Assembly (NCBI GenBank): GCA_036850595.1
Contig: CM072160.1
Span: forward strand, 5,907,773 to 5,971,772
Direction: 5' to 3'
DNA length: 64,000 nt
Source: Rhyacichthys aspro
Lineage: Eukaryota > Chordata > Actinopteri > Gobiiformes > Rhyacichthyidae
The translations under genes and the position numbers were made by a program. The notes beneath the pieces are model-generated. The model ran no database searches. It was not told where the DNA came from and was given only the letters and a program-made list of their open reading frames with translations. Of this stretch, positions 1 through 12,000 are shown piece by piece (positions within the stretch are counted from its first letter, which is position 1; each line of letters opens with the position of its first letter).

Positions 1-1594
1 AAGTTTTATAATATTCTTCACTTTCTTATGAAAAAATATAGGTTTACAATAGACAGTAGTGATTTTTTTTGTATTTTTATTTATTTTTTGTCATTCGTCT
101 GTTACGGTTTGCGAAAGCTTTACTGCGAAAACAAGCCGGAAGTAAACGCATTGGTTTCCCCGCAACAGTGTGGTCCGTACGTTGGCTTCTAGAGGAGGTG
201 GAGTTCAGTTCAATAAAAGTCTTGTCTGATACAACCGCAGGCTTAGTGCTGTTTGCAACTCTCATACAAGAGGAGGATTGTGTGTAGGTGCCGTATGAGT
301 CCAGTTTTTGGACGGCAGAGATAAAAAACACGAGGATACAATATTTTACCTGAAGAAGAAGGGTGTAGGTAAGTGGTAGCGCTTAATTTATGTAAACATG
401 ACGCAGGCGTTGTGCTCAGTGTCTCCGAGCAAACATTTAGTGAGTCCTACAAAGATAGTAACAACCAAGAGTAAGCTTCAGTTTAATTTAGTGCTTCCAT
501 ATCGGTCATTTAAAGGTGCAGTAGGCTATATTTGCGAACGTTACAGTTGTTAATGGGATACAAAATATAAATAAAAGTCGGAAATAAATTCTTATCTTTT
601 CTTTAGTTTTTTCCCCGTTTTGCATTGTGTAAGCCCACAAAGGAAACTGTGGCTATTTCAAAATGTAGGCATTGCATTTAGCCTAAAAAAACAAAACAAT
701 GTGCCAACATTTTATAAATTTTATAAGACTATATAGACTAAAACATGTAGCTCTTTGTGACACCCCCAAAGTACTTACCGCAAGTTTATGTGGGGTCAAG
801 AGCCGATATCCTATGTAAAATAAAAGCAGATGTAAAATTATGGTGATTGACTGGCAATATTATCACCTGTTTTGACCATATTGAAGCAACACTACATTTG
901 AGTTATGAATCAGAATACATCACACATTAGAAAATGTGTGAAATTGTGTTAATTTGGCCACATATGTTTTCCACTGTAGGAGAGAGTTCCTCATCACCTA
1001 TTTACACAGTGTTGTAGCTGGTCATCCTCATGCGCATGTCTATAAAAGAGGCACTATACCACTTTTTACGCCAGAGAACCATTAAAATGACTTTGGGGCT
1101 ATTGTAATAATTTTGAGATTAGACAAACTGATGTTTTTTAACAAATTAAACACATTATTATCAAACCTTGAATAATATCAAACTCTTTTTACTATAACAG
1201 TTTCAGTTTAGGGAAATTAAAAGTAAAGTGGATGTTTAGTCATCGAGATGTGATTCAGGTGTAATACATACCTTGAATCATACCTTTTCATTCCTTGTAA
1301 TGTGAGGGCTTGCCTGAGGCTAGACTGAGGTGTCTGGGAAAATACACTGTAATGAATCACATGAAAAGTATTTAACTCGAATTGCTTCAAAACTTAAAAC
1401 TCTAAATTATATGCAATAACTGAAAATAACATCAAACAATATATTAAGAATAATTCAATTAATAATTGTTGGTGATTTTTGCTCTTTAATTGTAAACCTT
1501 TTTTTTCTTCATCAGAGTGTTAAGTATGTACTTTATCACTAGATTCATCCTTTTTAGTAATAATCACTAGATGTATCCTTTGTTTTGTCTCTAG
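1..1594 (+). other. serpine2 upstream region with candidate non-coding first exon
   Basis: No coding gene is supported here. A strong donor (GTAAGT, 369-374) and the acceptor at 1591-1594, just before the serpine2 start codon, fit a non-coding first exon ending at 368 and a 1.2-kb intron. The block around 100-300 is less AT-rich than its surroundings and holds an ETS-like CCGGAAGTA, so it may be the promoter and 5' UTR. The two short ORFs across it are antisense to each other and match nothing I know. From about 400 to 1500 the DNA is AT-rich with no recognisable element. The transcription start is not defined. Confidence 0.45.
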
Positions 1595-1600
1595 GTCAAA

Positions 1601-4600
1601 ATGAAGCGGCTCTCTCTTTTGTGCTTGTTTGCGACGCTGTGCTGTAGTGTGCTGTGCCAGGCCCCGTCATATGGAGAACGAGGCTCAGATCTTGGCATAC
1701 AGGTATTTCAGCAAGTTGTCAGCTCCAAGCCGCAGGACAATGTGGTGCTGTCACCTCATGGAGTGGCCTCCATCCTGGGCATGCTGCTGACAGGAGCACA
1801 TGGTGATACACGAAAGCAGATGCTTACTGCTTTGCGTTACAAGAAAAATGGTGTGTAGAATATTTGTCTTGGTTGACTTTGAGAAATATGCCTTTTAATA
1901 ATGATGACATAATTAAGAAATTTCATTTTTGCCATGCAGGCCCGTACAAGATGTTAAAGAAGCTTCACAAAACCTTGACAGCAAAGTCAAACCCGGACGC
2001 TGTGATCATTGCCAATGCCATATTTGCTCAGAGTGGTTTTCCCTTAGAGGAGGTTTTTGTAGAGACCAACAGACTGAACTTTCAGTGTCTCACCAGTAGT
2101 CTGGACTTTAGCGACCCCCAGGGGGCAGCAGATAAAATCAATGAATGGGTCAACAATAACACCAAAGGTAAATGATGTGCTTTTATATACGTCTTAGCAC
2201 TTAACTTGGGAAATAAATCTAAATCAACAAATTCTAATCTATGTAATATTGCCTGTTTGTTATTACCTTCCGCAAGTACCTTTGTCACCTGTCTACACTA
2301 CAGAGCAACCATTTACACTAGCCACCTGTTTATTAAAAACATCAGCTTTAATGGGGCAATTTTCAGTACAAATACATTAATTTTAATGAACATAAAGTTT
2401 TCATTAATCTGTAATCAGCAAATATGTTTTGTGCAAAATCAAATCTATTTCTATGGCTGGTTCTGCTGCTTGCTGCCTTTCTCTGATGCTCTATAAACCC
2501 CTTTTCTTGTGGTTTAACTTCCTTTTACTCTTGTGAAACAGAAAGAGATTGTGGTTTTACATGAAAACTTTAGAATAAGCTTCTCATCTTATATTTTTAT
2601 CCAGGTCACATCCCCAGTTTGATCAAAGCAGACATGCTGGACTCGGCCTTGACCCGTCTTGTTGCTGTCAACTCGATCTACTTCAAAGGCATGTGGAAGT
2701 CCCGCTTCCAACCCGAAAACACCAAGATGAGGCCGTTCAATGGGGGCAATGGGAATGTCTATAAAGTTCCAATGATGTCCCAACTCTCTGTCTTCAACAT
2801 TGGTGAGTACTTGTGTTCAGATATATTCAGTCCTTAATGGTATTTAAACAAGTATCATTATTGTATGTAGAAAGCTGTGGAAGCAGCAGTATTTTATTAT
2901 GACACGCTTGCAGGTTGTGTTGAGTTCAGCAATACAGACTCAGATTGTAATTTCTTCCAGACGTTATTGAGCCTGGTGTGAGAAATGAAAGTGAATGCTA
3001 GTCAGTTGTCTATATTTAGGCCATCAGTGTTTAGTCGAACTATGAGAGACCGATCTGAATCATAGAGCAGAAGAACATAATCAATTTAGACTGCTATGCC
3101 TTTTTACAGCATGTACATTTTTAAGCTATTTGATTAGATAATGGCACCACTGATTTAACCTGACCATAAGGTTTACAGCATTGCATGAATATGGTAAACT
3201 CATTTTGTAGTAAACAAAGCTTCATAAATCATAAATAGAGCTTCAGAAGTAGATATAACTGTAAATACTTAAGCACTAAAATCATGATTATTTCAGTGGT
3301 AGAAGCAAGAGACATTGTCAGTGGTTGAAAAAGCTATTTCACCTCATCAGGCATAGCCACCACGCCTCAAGGACTCAAATATAAGGTGATTGAACTTCCG
3401 TACCATGGCAACACTGTGAGCATGCTGATTGTCCTGCCCAATGACGAGGATACTCCCCTGTCCCGTGTTATCCCACACATCAGCACAGCCACCGTGCAGA
3501 GCTGGACAAAATTAATGCATATGAAGAAATTTCGCCTTCTTATTCCCAAGTAAGAAACCCAACACACACTCAGTTCTATACAGATTGTTTACCTGACAAT
3601 AACGTGTGTCTGTAACATGTCTTTAGGTTTACAGCAGATGCAGAAGTGGACTTGGAAACTTCTCTGACAGCACTCGGGATAAGGGATATGTTTAATCAAG
3701 AAAAAGCTGACTTCAGACACTTGAGTGAGTAAAACGTTTGATTTCTAAAAGTGGCATATCACCTATTTATACCTAGTCTGTATAAGTAGGAGGGCAGTTA
3801 GAATATATAATTTGTTGGTTGTTTACCACTTATTACCAGAACTTATCAGTTCTTCAGCAGTTCAGCATCAAACTCCATTATTTGGATTTATTGTCTGGAC
3901 AAAGACTGGACATGAAACAGAAATGCAGTGCTCTAGCGCCATCATGTGGTGTGAGAAATCATAATATATTGTAGTCCTATCCTGTGTTACCATGTAAAAA
4001 TCATTTTGCTTTTTGTTTTTCCTCACATTAATGTTTTTTTCTGTAACTTTCCAATAATTGGACTCCCGTCTTTAACAATTAACCTTGTATAATAAAACAA
4101 ATTGAGCACTGATTTACTCTAATAACAGTGTTGGCAATAAAGCCAATATTACAGTTTAACAGATTTCAACTAGAACTACTGTAAAAATACAATAGGCCTA
4201 TATGATTGTATAATTTTAAGTTAAGAAAGTACAGTGACTTAGCTCCAAAATAAGAAAAAAATAAAAATAAGATAATGCCAACCAAATGAGGTTCACTAGA
4301 TATTATAGGGCTTATAATGCCAAACTACCACAGTCTACATCACTTCTGCTTTTGTGTGACCACCCATCTATTTCTCATAATCTTGTATCTCATTTATCTA
4401 ATCATTTGATTTTTAAATCTTAACCTTCATTTCATTATTTTTCACAGGCTCTACACCTGTGTATGTGTCTAAAGCGCTTCAGAAAGCCAAAGTTGTGGTA
4501 AATGAAGATGGAACAAAAGCAGCAGCAGCAACTAGTGAGTCTTTGTCCTGTTAATACTTCAATGTAAAACAGGTGATTATTCACATTGTACACTGTTTTT

Positions 4601-4961
4601 AACGAGGCATTTGCTTTTCTGGGTAGCTGCCATATTGCTGGCTCGTTCTTCTCCTCCTTGGGTCATAGTGGACAGACCTTTCCTCTTCCTCATCCGACAT
4701 AACCCAACAGGTATGTCTGCCTGGTTTGACCTTAGTTTATCTATGACTACACATCGGGCAATAGTAAAAAAAAAAAGTCTTGAGTTGATCCATTAATAAA
4801 GCTTTTTTAACAGAAAAAAGGAAAATCTACCCTCCTCTTTTTGTGTGTGTGTGTTTTATGATTTATTTATTTTTTTTATGTAAGAGTTGACAGTTTATCA
4901 GATTACATTGCCTTCTTTCTTAGGTACAATCCTCTTCATGGGCCAGATCAACCAGCCTTGA
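1601..4961 (+). CDS. serpine2: Glia-derived nexin / protease nexin-1 (serpin E2)
   Basis: This is a secreted serine-protease inhibitor; the family inhibits thrombin, urokinase and trypsin-like proteases and is activated by heparin. Coding exons: 1601-1850, 1940-2167, 2605-2802, 3351-3549, 3627-3724, 4448-4534, 4627-4710, 4924-4961. All have GT-AG borders and join in phase to 393 aa (human about 398). A signal peptide covers residues 1 to about 20. The lysine-rich helix D segment (GPYKMLKKLHK, from residue 84) fits the heparin site. The reactive loop reads TAILLARSSPPW, giving P1-P1' Arg360-Ser361, the expected inhibitory serpin E2 bond. The C-terminal serpin signature (RPFLFLIRHNPTG) and the end GQINQP are intact. 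The ATG sits 6 nt inside the exon and begins the signal peptide. wdfy1 follows 1.1 kb downstream on the same strand. SERPINE1 is less likely given the loop and the synteny. Confidence 0.95.
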
Positions 4962-5448
4962 GCTCCACAACAAAACCTTTTGTAGCAGCAGACACTGCTT
5001 ACACACTGCCAGTTCACTGACAAGATCCTGGACACAGCTCCAACAAAAATGTTGCTGTCGACTTATGTATAATGTGGACATATGATGTTATTTGTTTTAA
5101 GTACTGCTTTTTATGTTGCCCATTTTCTGTAATGCATAACGAGCTTTATAAAAGGTTTTGCAGACTAAATGTTTCATCTTTTTTATTTTTTTATTTGTAC
5201 ACTTTTATTTTTCTTATCTTTTTAAAAAAAGACTTTTGAATGTCCAATGTGTATTTTTGAAATCTGGAGTAGGATAATGATTTTATTTATCATATTTCAG
5301 TTTAAAATTTGTTTTAAAATGTCACATCACTCCAGTATCTGAGTTTATGAGTTTATTCTAAGTTATGGTATGTGCATCAGATCATTACACAACTTTTAGA
5401 TATTTGTTTCCCTCCTCGGGAGATCTTCTGTTATCATACTCTTCATCA

Positions 5449-5454
5449 AATAAA
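5449..5454 (+). promoter_or_regulatory. serpine2 polyadenylation signal (AATAAA)
   Basis: The first canonical AATAAA after the serpine2 stop codon lies about 490 nt downstream, giving a 3' UTR of ordinary length. It is followed by T-rich sequence and precedes wdfy1 by about 570 nt. Confidence 0.6.
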
Positions 5455-6028
5455 TACACATTTATAACACCACAGACTCTGATATGATTATTCCCAATAA
5501 TAATATTTATGAAACACCTGAAGCTAGAATATTACTGCGATAGCAGACAGCACTAGGCAGAAAATTGTACTTGCTAAGACATTCCTTTCATAGCAAGTAC
5601 AATTGATTTAATTAAACATCTGGTGTGGACAGGCACAGACATAATTTGTTATTTGTTTTAAATAATGTGTATATAACGAATGTATCTCAAAATTAAAACA
5701 TTTTAAAACTTCTTTCTATAAGAGATTTATGTTTTTTCTCACATGAAACATTATTGCATATAAGGTAAATCAAAATTATTTGAATGCTTGAACCATAACT
5801 TAATTGATTTATTTAGAAAATTAGATAATTATTAAACGAGAGCTGTTTAAAAAACTGTAAACATGTGCAGAAGCTTTTAGAAGTATTACGGTATCTCCAT
5901 TTTGCCATGCACTATCCTGCGGTCGTTACGGTAATCCTGACAGCGGCTGTGGTGTCAGCTGATCCTCCAACACTGGCGACTGAGGAGGAAAACCAGCTCC
6001 AGGAAAACCCTGCTGCCTACTTTTAACC
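5455..6028 (+). other. serpine2-wdfy1 intergenic region with wdfy1 promoter
   Basis: This short interval holds an imperfect-loop hairpin (5563-5604) and, from about 5905, a GC-richer block leading into the wdfy1 5' UTR. No MRPL44 coding sequence is visible, although I recall that gene lying between SERPINE2 and WDFY1 in human. A short ORF on the opposite strand here (down to 5926) is a shadow of the wdfy1 first exon. Confidence 0.5.
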
Positions 6029-9000
6029 ATGGCTGCGGAGATCCACTCGAGGCCCCAGACCGCCAGACCGGTGCTTTTGAACAAAATCGAAGGACACACA
6101 GACGCTGTTAATGCTGCCGTTTTGATACCGAAAGAAGACGGGGTTATCACGGTCAGCGAGGACAGGTGAGCAGCGGCTAATGGTAGCATCACAAAAGTAG
6201 CCAGCGGGATCCGTCTATTTACTGGCCAATAAGTACACATAGGCTGGATATACAAATAGCAAAAGGATGAATCCGATATCATTTTGTCTTTTCACAATGT
6301 TAAAATTTGTTTAGGACAATCGTTATAGGACAATAAATGGACTAAAGCGTGTAGCATTTTAGTTCAACCTATGGGTTCAACTAATGGCCAACTGGGAATC
6401 ATTGATAACTCCGGGAAATAATCTGAACAAATGATCTATAACTAAAATAAACAAGATCTTCATCCAGTAACGTATGTTTTAACAGCTGTATTTGTCTTAT
6501 TATGGCTTGTTGACTTAAATAATCAACTACCTCGCTACAGCCTGAAGCTACAATGAATAGTAAACATTCAAGATTTAAATGACTTGCTGCCTTCATGTGC
6601 TCCTCGTAATCTTATAAATAACTAGTTGTTGTATAATTAATCCTGATAAACATAATTTGAGGCAATTATAGAGCTGTTATGTTTTGTTTCTTATGAAATT
6701 GAATTTGCAGTGTTTTAAATGAGAACACATAAAATAGGCTTTGATAAAAGGCTTTTGTTTCTGATCCAGAACATCACGTGCTGGCAGCTTAGTCACTAGA
6801 GAAAGGGGTGATTAAAACCATGGATCTGTTATGATTAAAACAATTCAGTGCAATATTTCTGAACAGATTTGACACTTACAACTAAACTTTACATGTTTCA
6901 GTTTCCACTGAAGTCCACCACAAAAGTAGTTCCCCAATACAGAGTAATGTTATTGTAATGTTGTGATATTTTAATGCACTTTGCACTTATAATTGAAAAG
7001 TAGTTTTTTGTTTGTTTGTTTGTTTGTTTGTTTTTATGTTCTGTGAATTTTAAACCCTTAATCATTTGCATGTTGTCAGTTATGATGTGCTAAAAGTGCT
7101 GCAAGAAGGATGTCTCCTTTAAAGACAAAGAAGACAAGGGAAATGACTTGTTGCAGTGTAATGCAGGTGCATGTAAATAAGTAAAAAAGGGAAGTTAATC
7201 TAGTAACTGCGTACACTGTCAAATAGGGCTCAGTTATGTTAATGGTAACAAAGTGTACGCCAAAAACAAAAAAGTAGTAATAAGGTAGACTAAAATAGTG
7301 ATGTGCGTCATTTTTAAGTAATGTGGTTTCGTTTCTGGAACCAGGGTGTTTTTCATCTTACTGGTCTTGGTGTGAATACAGTCTTTATGTCATGTTACAT
7401 TAATGTTTCCTGGCCACCACTCTCTGGTTGTAATTTTCAATTGTTTATTTGACAAGTAAGACCATTTACCATGCCATTTTGCCATTTCTCTTCAGAACAA
7501 TTCGAGTTTGGTTGAAGAGAGATAGTGGTCAGTACTGGCCAAGCATCTTCCACACCGTCTCTTGTAAGTAAAACTGTATTTGTTGTATTTGTGCACATCT
7601 CTGTACATAACATGTTGCCATAAAATACACTTTGTAGGGCTTCACACTGCATTTCCTTTCAGCTCCCTGCTCTTGCATGTCGTACCACCATGACAGCAGA
7701 CGCATCTTCATCGGCCAAGACAATGGAGCTGTTGTGGTAAGTGAACTGACTTAAGGGAAAGGCCTCATATTCTCATTTGCGTCATCAAAAAATGTTTCCT
7801 ATGGGAAATATATAGTTGTTATCCATATGAATGCCCTGAAAAATAACATAACTTTTTATTTCCATGTTAGGAGTTTCTCATATCTGAGGATTTTAACAAG
7901 ATGAACCATGTAAAGACATATCCAGGTAACATACTGACACTTGCTCCATTTGCCCGGTGGTGTTAGAAGAAACAGTTGCATCTTAATGTGCCCTGGAGTC
8001 CAACACGGTCAATATGTTTGCTATTGAATTTTTGACCTTTCAGAGCACAATGAGACATTGTTCCTCTTGTCACAAATTCCCCCGTGTATTTTCATATTTA
8101 GTGACCTCCCTTTAATGTTTCCTTTTTAAGCTCCCATTAGTAAATTTGGGATAGTACAAAGGCTACTTAACATCTTTGCACCTTATCTTTTAAAATAATT
8201 CAACTTTGTAAGCTTGATACACATATGTAGTCCTTTCTGGTTCAAAGGTGTGGCCTTTTTGCCTCAGGGCAGCAGGAGATGAGCAAGATGAGGATCACGT
8301 GACTAACCTGCGTTAAAGAGGCTCTATGTGGCCTTTTTTATTCTTGAACTTTATGCCTTGAGTAAAACATGATCAGCTCCCCTTTTGTATATAAGAACTG
8401 GAATAAGTCAGGATCAGTATCATGCTTTCATAGACCCGCATTGTGGAGCAGAACAGTATACACCCCCTATATTCTGCTTGTACATTCAGTTAGAACACAT
8501 ATTGGCAAAACAGAGCTCTTTCTTGTGGCCGCATTAGCATTCATTTTCCTTTTCAGTGGAAAATGAAGCTTTGGGACAAGAGCCAGCCTGTTGCTTTGAG
8601 GGGAAACAACACACGTCACCACAAGAATGCTCTGTCTGCTTTTTACCACTCCACAAAATTAAGCTGGATGGTTTGAGCAGCTCAAATATTACTCATAATT
8701 AGACCAAATCAGAATACACGTGTGTCACTTCAAAGCCAAATAAAACTTCATATTGATACCACAGGCATTAAAAATTAGTCACCAAAAGCAAGTCTTATTT
8801 GATCTTATTTGGTCTGGGTGTAGTTTTAGCCCAAAGCACTAGAAGTTTGTGGCAATGTGTGAAGTAGAAATGATTGGTCATTGTTAAATTGGTATGTGCT
8901 CTGTGTCGTTTATGCAAATGCACGTAGTGGTACAATTATTGCTACGCATTTAAGATTTTTGCTTCAAGTGCGTACCTGAATACCAGTTATTCAGGTAGCA

Positions 9001-12000
9001 CCCCTGTTTATGTTTATACATTTATATTCATTCATTCCTCTTGATGGCAATTTAATCTAAATTCTACCAATTTTAAATGACATCAGCCTTATTGAGGTGC
9101 TTTAAATTGTAACTTTGCTTTTTGTCGTAATTATTATTATCTCTGAAAGTAGCGTCAGAGACAGTCACTAGTCAAGCTTTCAAGACTGATGAGAGTATAA
9201 GACGCTTGAAGGGATTTGGCAACTTAGCCTGGATTACTGTAACACTGAGCAGATGATCAGCAAAGACAGTAAACTAGTCTCACACACACTAGAAATGTAT
9301 TGAACTTGTTATTTGTCAATGCAACAAAGTTTCTCTGTTAAACTGTTTAACCTATGTGTGTTTTGCAGCCCATCAAAACCGAGTCTCAGATATGGTGTTT
9401 TCCCTCGAGAGCGAGTGGGTGGTGAGCACTGGCCATGACAAGAGCGTGAGCTGGATGTGCACCCACAGCGGCAGCATGCTGGGAAGACACTACTTCAACG
9501 CCTGGGCCTCCTGCCTACAGTATCCTTTTAACTCTGACTGCATGTGTGCACAGTTTGTGGTCGTATCTCCCCCCACACACTAAGGTTTTACACCCTGACG
9601 ACACACTCAGATATGATCACGAGACGCAGCATGCTTTCATTGGAGATTACTCTGGACAGATCACTCTACTAAAGCTAGAAAAGCAGACCTACTCTACCAT
9701 CACAACACTAAAGGGCCATGAAGGTAAGGTTTTAGATAAATGGAAGTGCTTCAGTGACTCTTTAGTTTTGTTTCTTAAAAAAGTGAACTGAAAACTTGTG
9801 TTCAGTTGTGATGCCTCTGGGGGTTTATATTTGAAGTTGGATATTGAAACAAAAACAAGTCACTGAATGACTTTTAAAAATAACACACCTCTGTGAACTT
9901 TATCAAACATGAGCTTATTGTCTTGTTGATCACAGGGCACTAGATGACTCACTGACCCAACAGTCCTTATCACTTTTACAAGCCTTACAAAATCCTCTGT
10001 AGAGAACTGATAAAATATTAGCACCTTCACCTCCATTAGAAAAAAAAGTGAATAAGTGAGATTGAGGTCACCATTTTATGGCATTGGTTTAATTAAAAAC
10101 ATGGTCTGATGTCACTAATGCCACAGGCCACAGTCGTCATGTGACATCCTCCTCATACCAAGGGGTTGACACAGAAGCATTATGATGCATTTACAGGCCT
10201 CAGGAGAAATTGTCACTGTCTGAGACTTATTCACATTGTGTCGTCTGCTCTATCACATGAACACATTGTGAAAATAGTGTAATCTGTGTTGGACTGTTTG
10301 AACGAAACAATGTTAATTTCGGTAACTCAAGGCTAAGTCAGATCAATGTTACCATGGTAACAATCAGTATCGGCTTCTAATCAGCTGCCCAAAACAAAAA
10401 GAAATCCATCAGATTTTGCGGTCTGCTGTAGTTCTTGCAACCGGAAGTAAGTTTTTGAGACAGCAGTAATCAAAAAAGTAAGCACTGATGAACTAAATAG
10501 CTTTGTGCAACATCTAACTCAGCGATAGTAAATGTGTGCCACTTAGATTCTTTCAAAAGGTTTAATGTGAAAAACATATAAAACCAGTTCCAAATAATAG
10601 ATTAGAAAATAATCTCATTTATTGACTGGAAAAAATGCTTCTTGTAGTTCTCCTGACAGACACTGGGTGGTGCCAAAGGGTCACATCAAAGCCTAACCTC
10701 ACTTCAAACCTTCCAACACATTGTAACACAAGTAACAAGTGCTTATTTGTGAAATGTCTCTTTTCCTTGTCCCCCCCAGGCAGTATAGCCACTCTGTGGT
10801 GGGATCCCGTCCAAAGACTGTTGTTCTCAGGGGCCTCTGATCACAGTGTAATCATGTGGGACATCGGGGGACGCAAAGGACGGACGCTATTGTTGCAGGG
10901 ACACCAGTAAGAGCTTGAATATAACTTGTATACATTTTAAATAAAGATAAAAACAACAAAGCTCTTATTTCTGTTTAGTGTCTACCTCTTTTTGTGGCCC
11001 TTATCTCCCCTCTCTGTTGTCAAAGTCAGGCCTCAGTGGTGTCAGTAACAGCTGTCCCCAGGCACCAGTCCTTTTTTTATCTCTCCTTCTCAGTCTTCAT
11101 ACATATTTCACCACCCATCCCAGCATTTATAGGCGTGATCAACAAACCCATGCGCACTGATGTGTGTCAGACCAAGCCTTAGATCCGGTTTTGTCCCTTT
11201 TTTAAAGCTGGATTTATAGAGGCTTCTTTCTCAGAGACCCATAAAATGTGTGCTGTATGGCTGTGGACAGGCTTTAAATTCTGTTTGGCCGTGTCTGCGT
11301 TGTGTTTTGTCTCATATATCATTGTTTCTTATCAATTTTATTTTTATGAAGTTTTAGTACAGTCATTTAATTTTTTGATATACCTCATGATTTAGTGTCA
11401 ATGTAGTTATGACAGCTGGTCAGAACCAGTTTAATGTAATTCTCAGAGTAATATTGAGGTTTAAATTAGGCTTGTTTGTTTGCTTGTTTTGGATTAACTG
11501 GGCCTTTCTTTCTGTTTTTCTTTTCTTTCTGTCTGCAGTGAGCGTGTCCAGGCTTTGCGTTACCTTCAGTTGACGAGGCAGTTGGTGTCGTGCTCAGCTG
11601 ATGGTGGCATTGCTGTGTGGAACATGGACACACAGAGAGAGGAGGTTTGTATAACAATAATATTCACTCAACTTAATCTGGTAAAATATAGGGTTGTCCA
11701 AATACCAATACCAGCCCTCGCCTCAAAGACTGTCCTCGGAGTCCTTTTTCAGTTTATTTTCTTTTTTCAGTTACCCAAACATTGCATTTCATACTTTTGA
11801 CATAATACTGTTTTTAGATTGTTTTCCTAACTTGGTTTCTGAGATATATGTTTTTTTTCACTTTTTACAAGTTCCATGTTATGTTTGCAGGCGCCTCAGT
11901 GGTTAGACAGTGATTCGTGTCAGAAATGCGAGCAGCCATTCTTCTGGAACATTAAGCAGATGTGGGACACTAAAACCCTTGGACTCAGACAGGTAAAGAG

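Noticed and set aside
77..331. 84-codon minus-strand ORF at the left edge
   Set aside because: Overlaps a similar-length ORF on the other strand, has no recognisable motif and no splice context; more likely serpine2 promoter/5' UTR sequence.
7009..7034. (GTTT)n run in a wdfy1 intron, and similar runs near 35000 and poly(A) at 18652
   Set aside because: Ordinary simple repeats.
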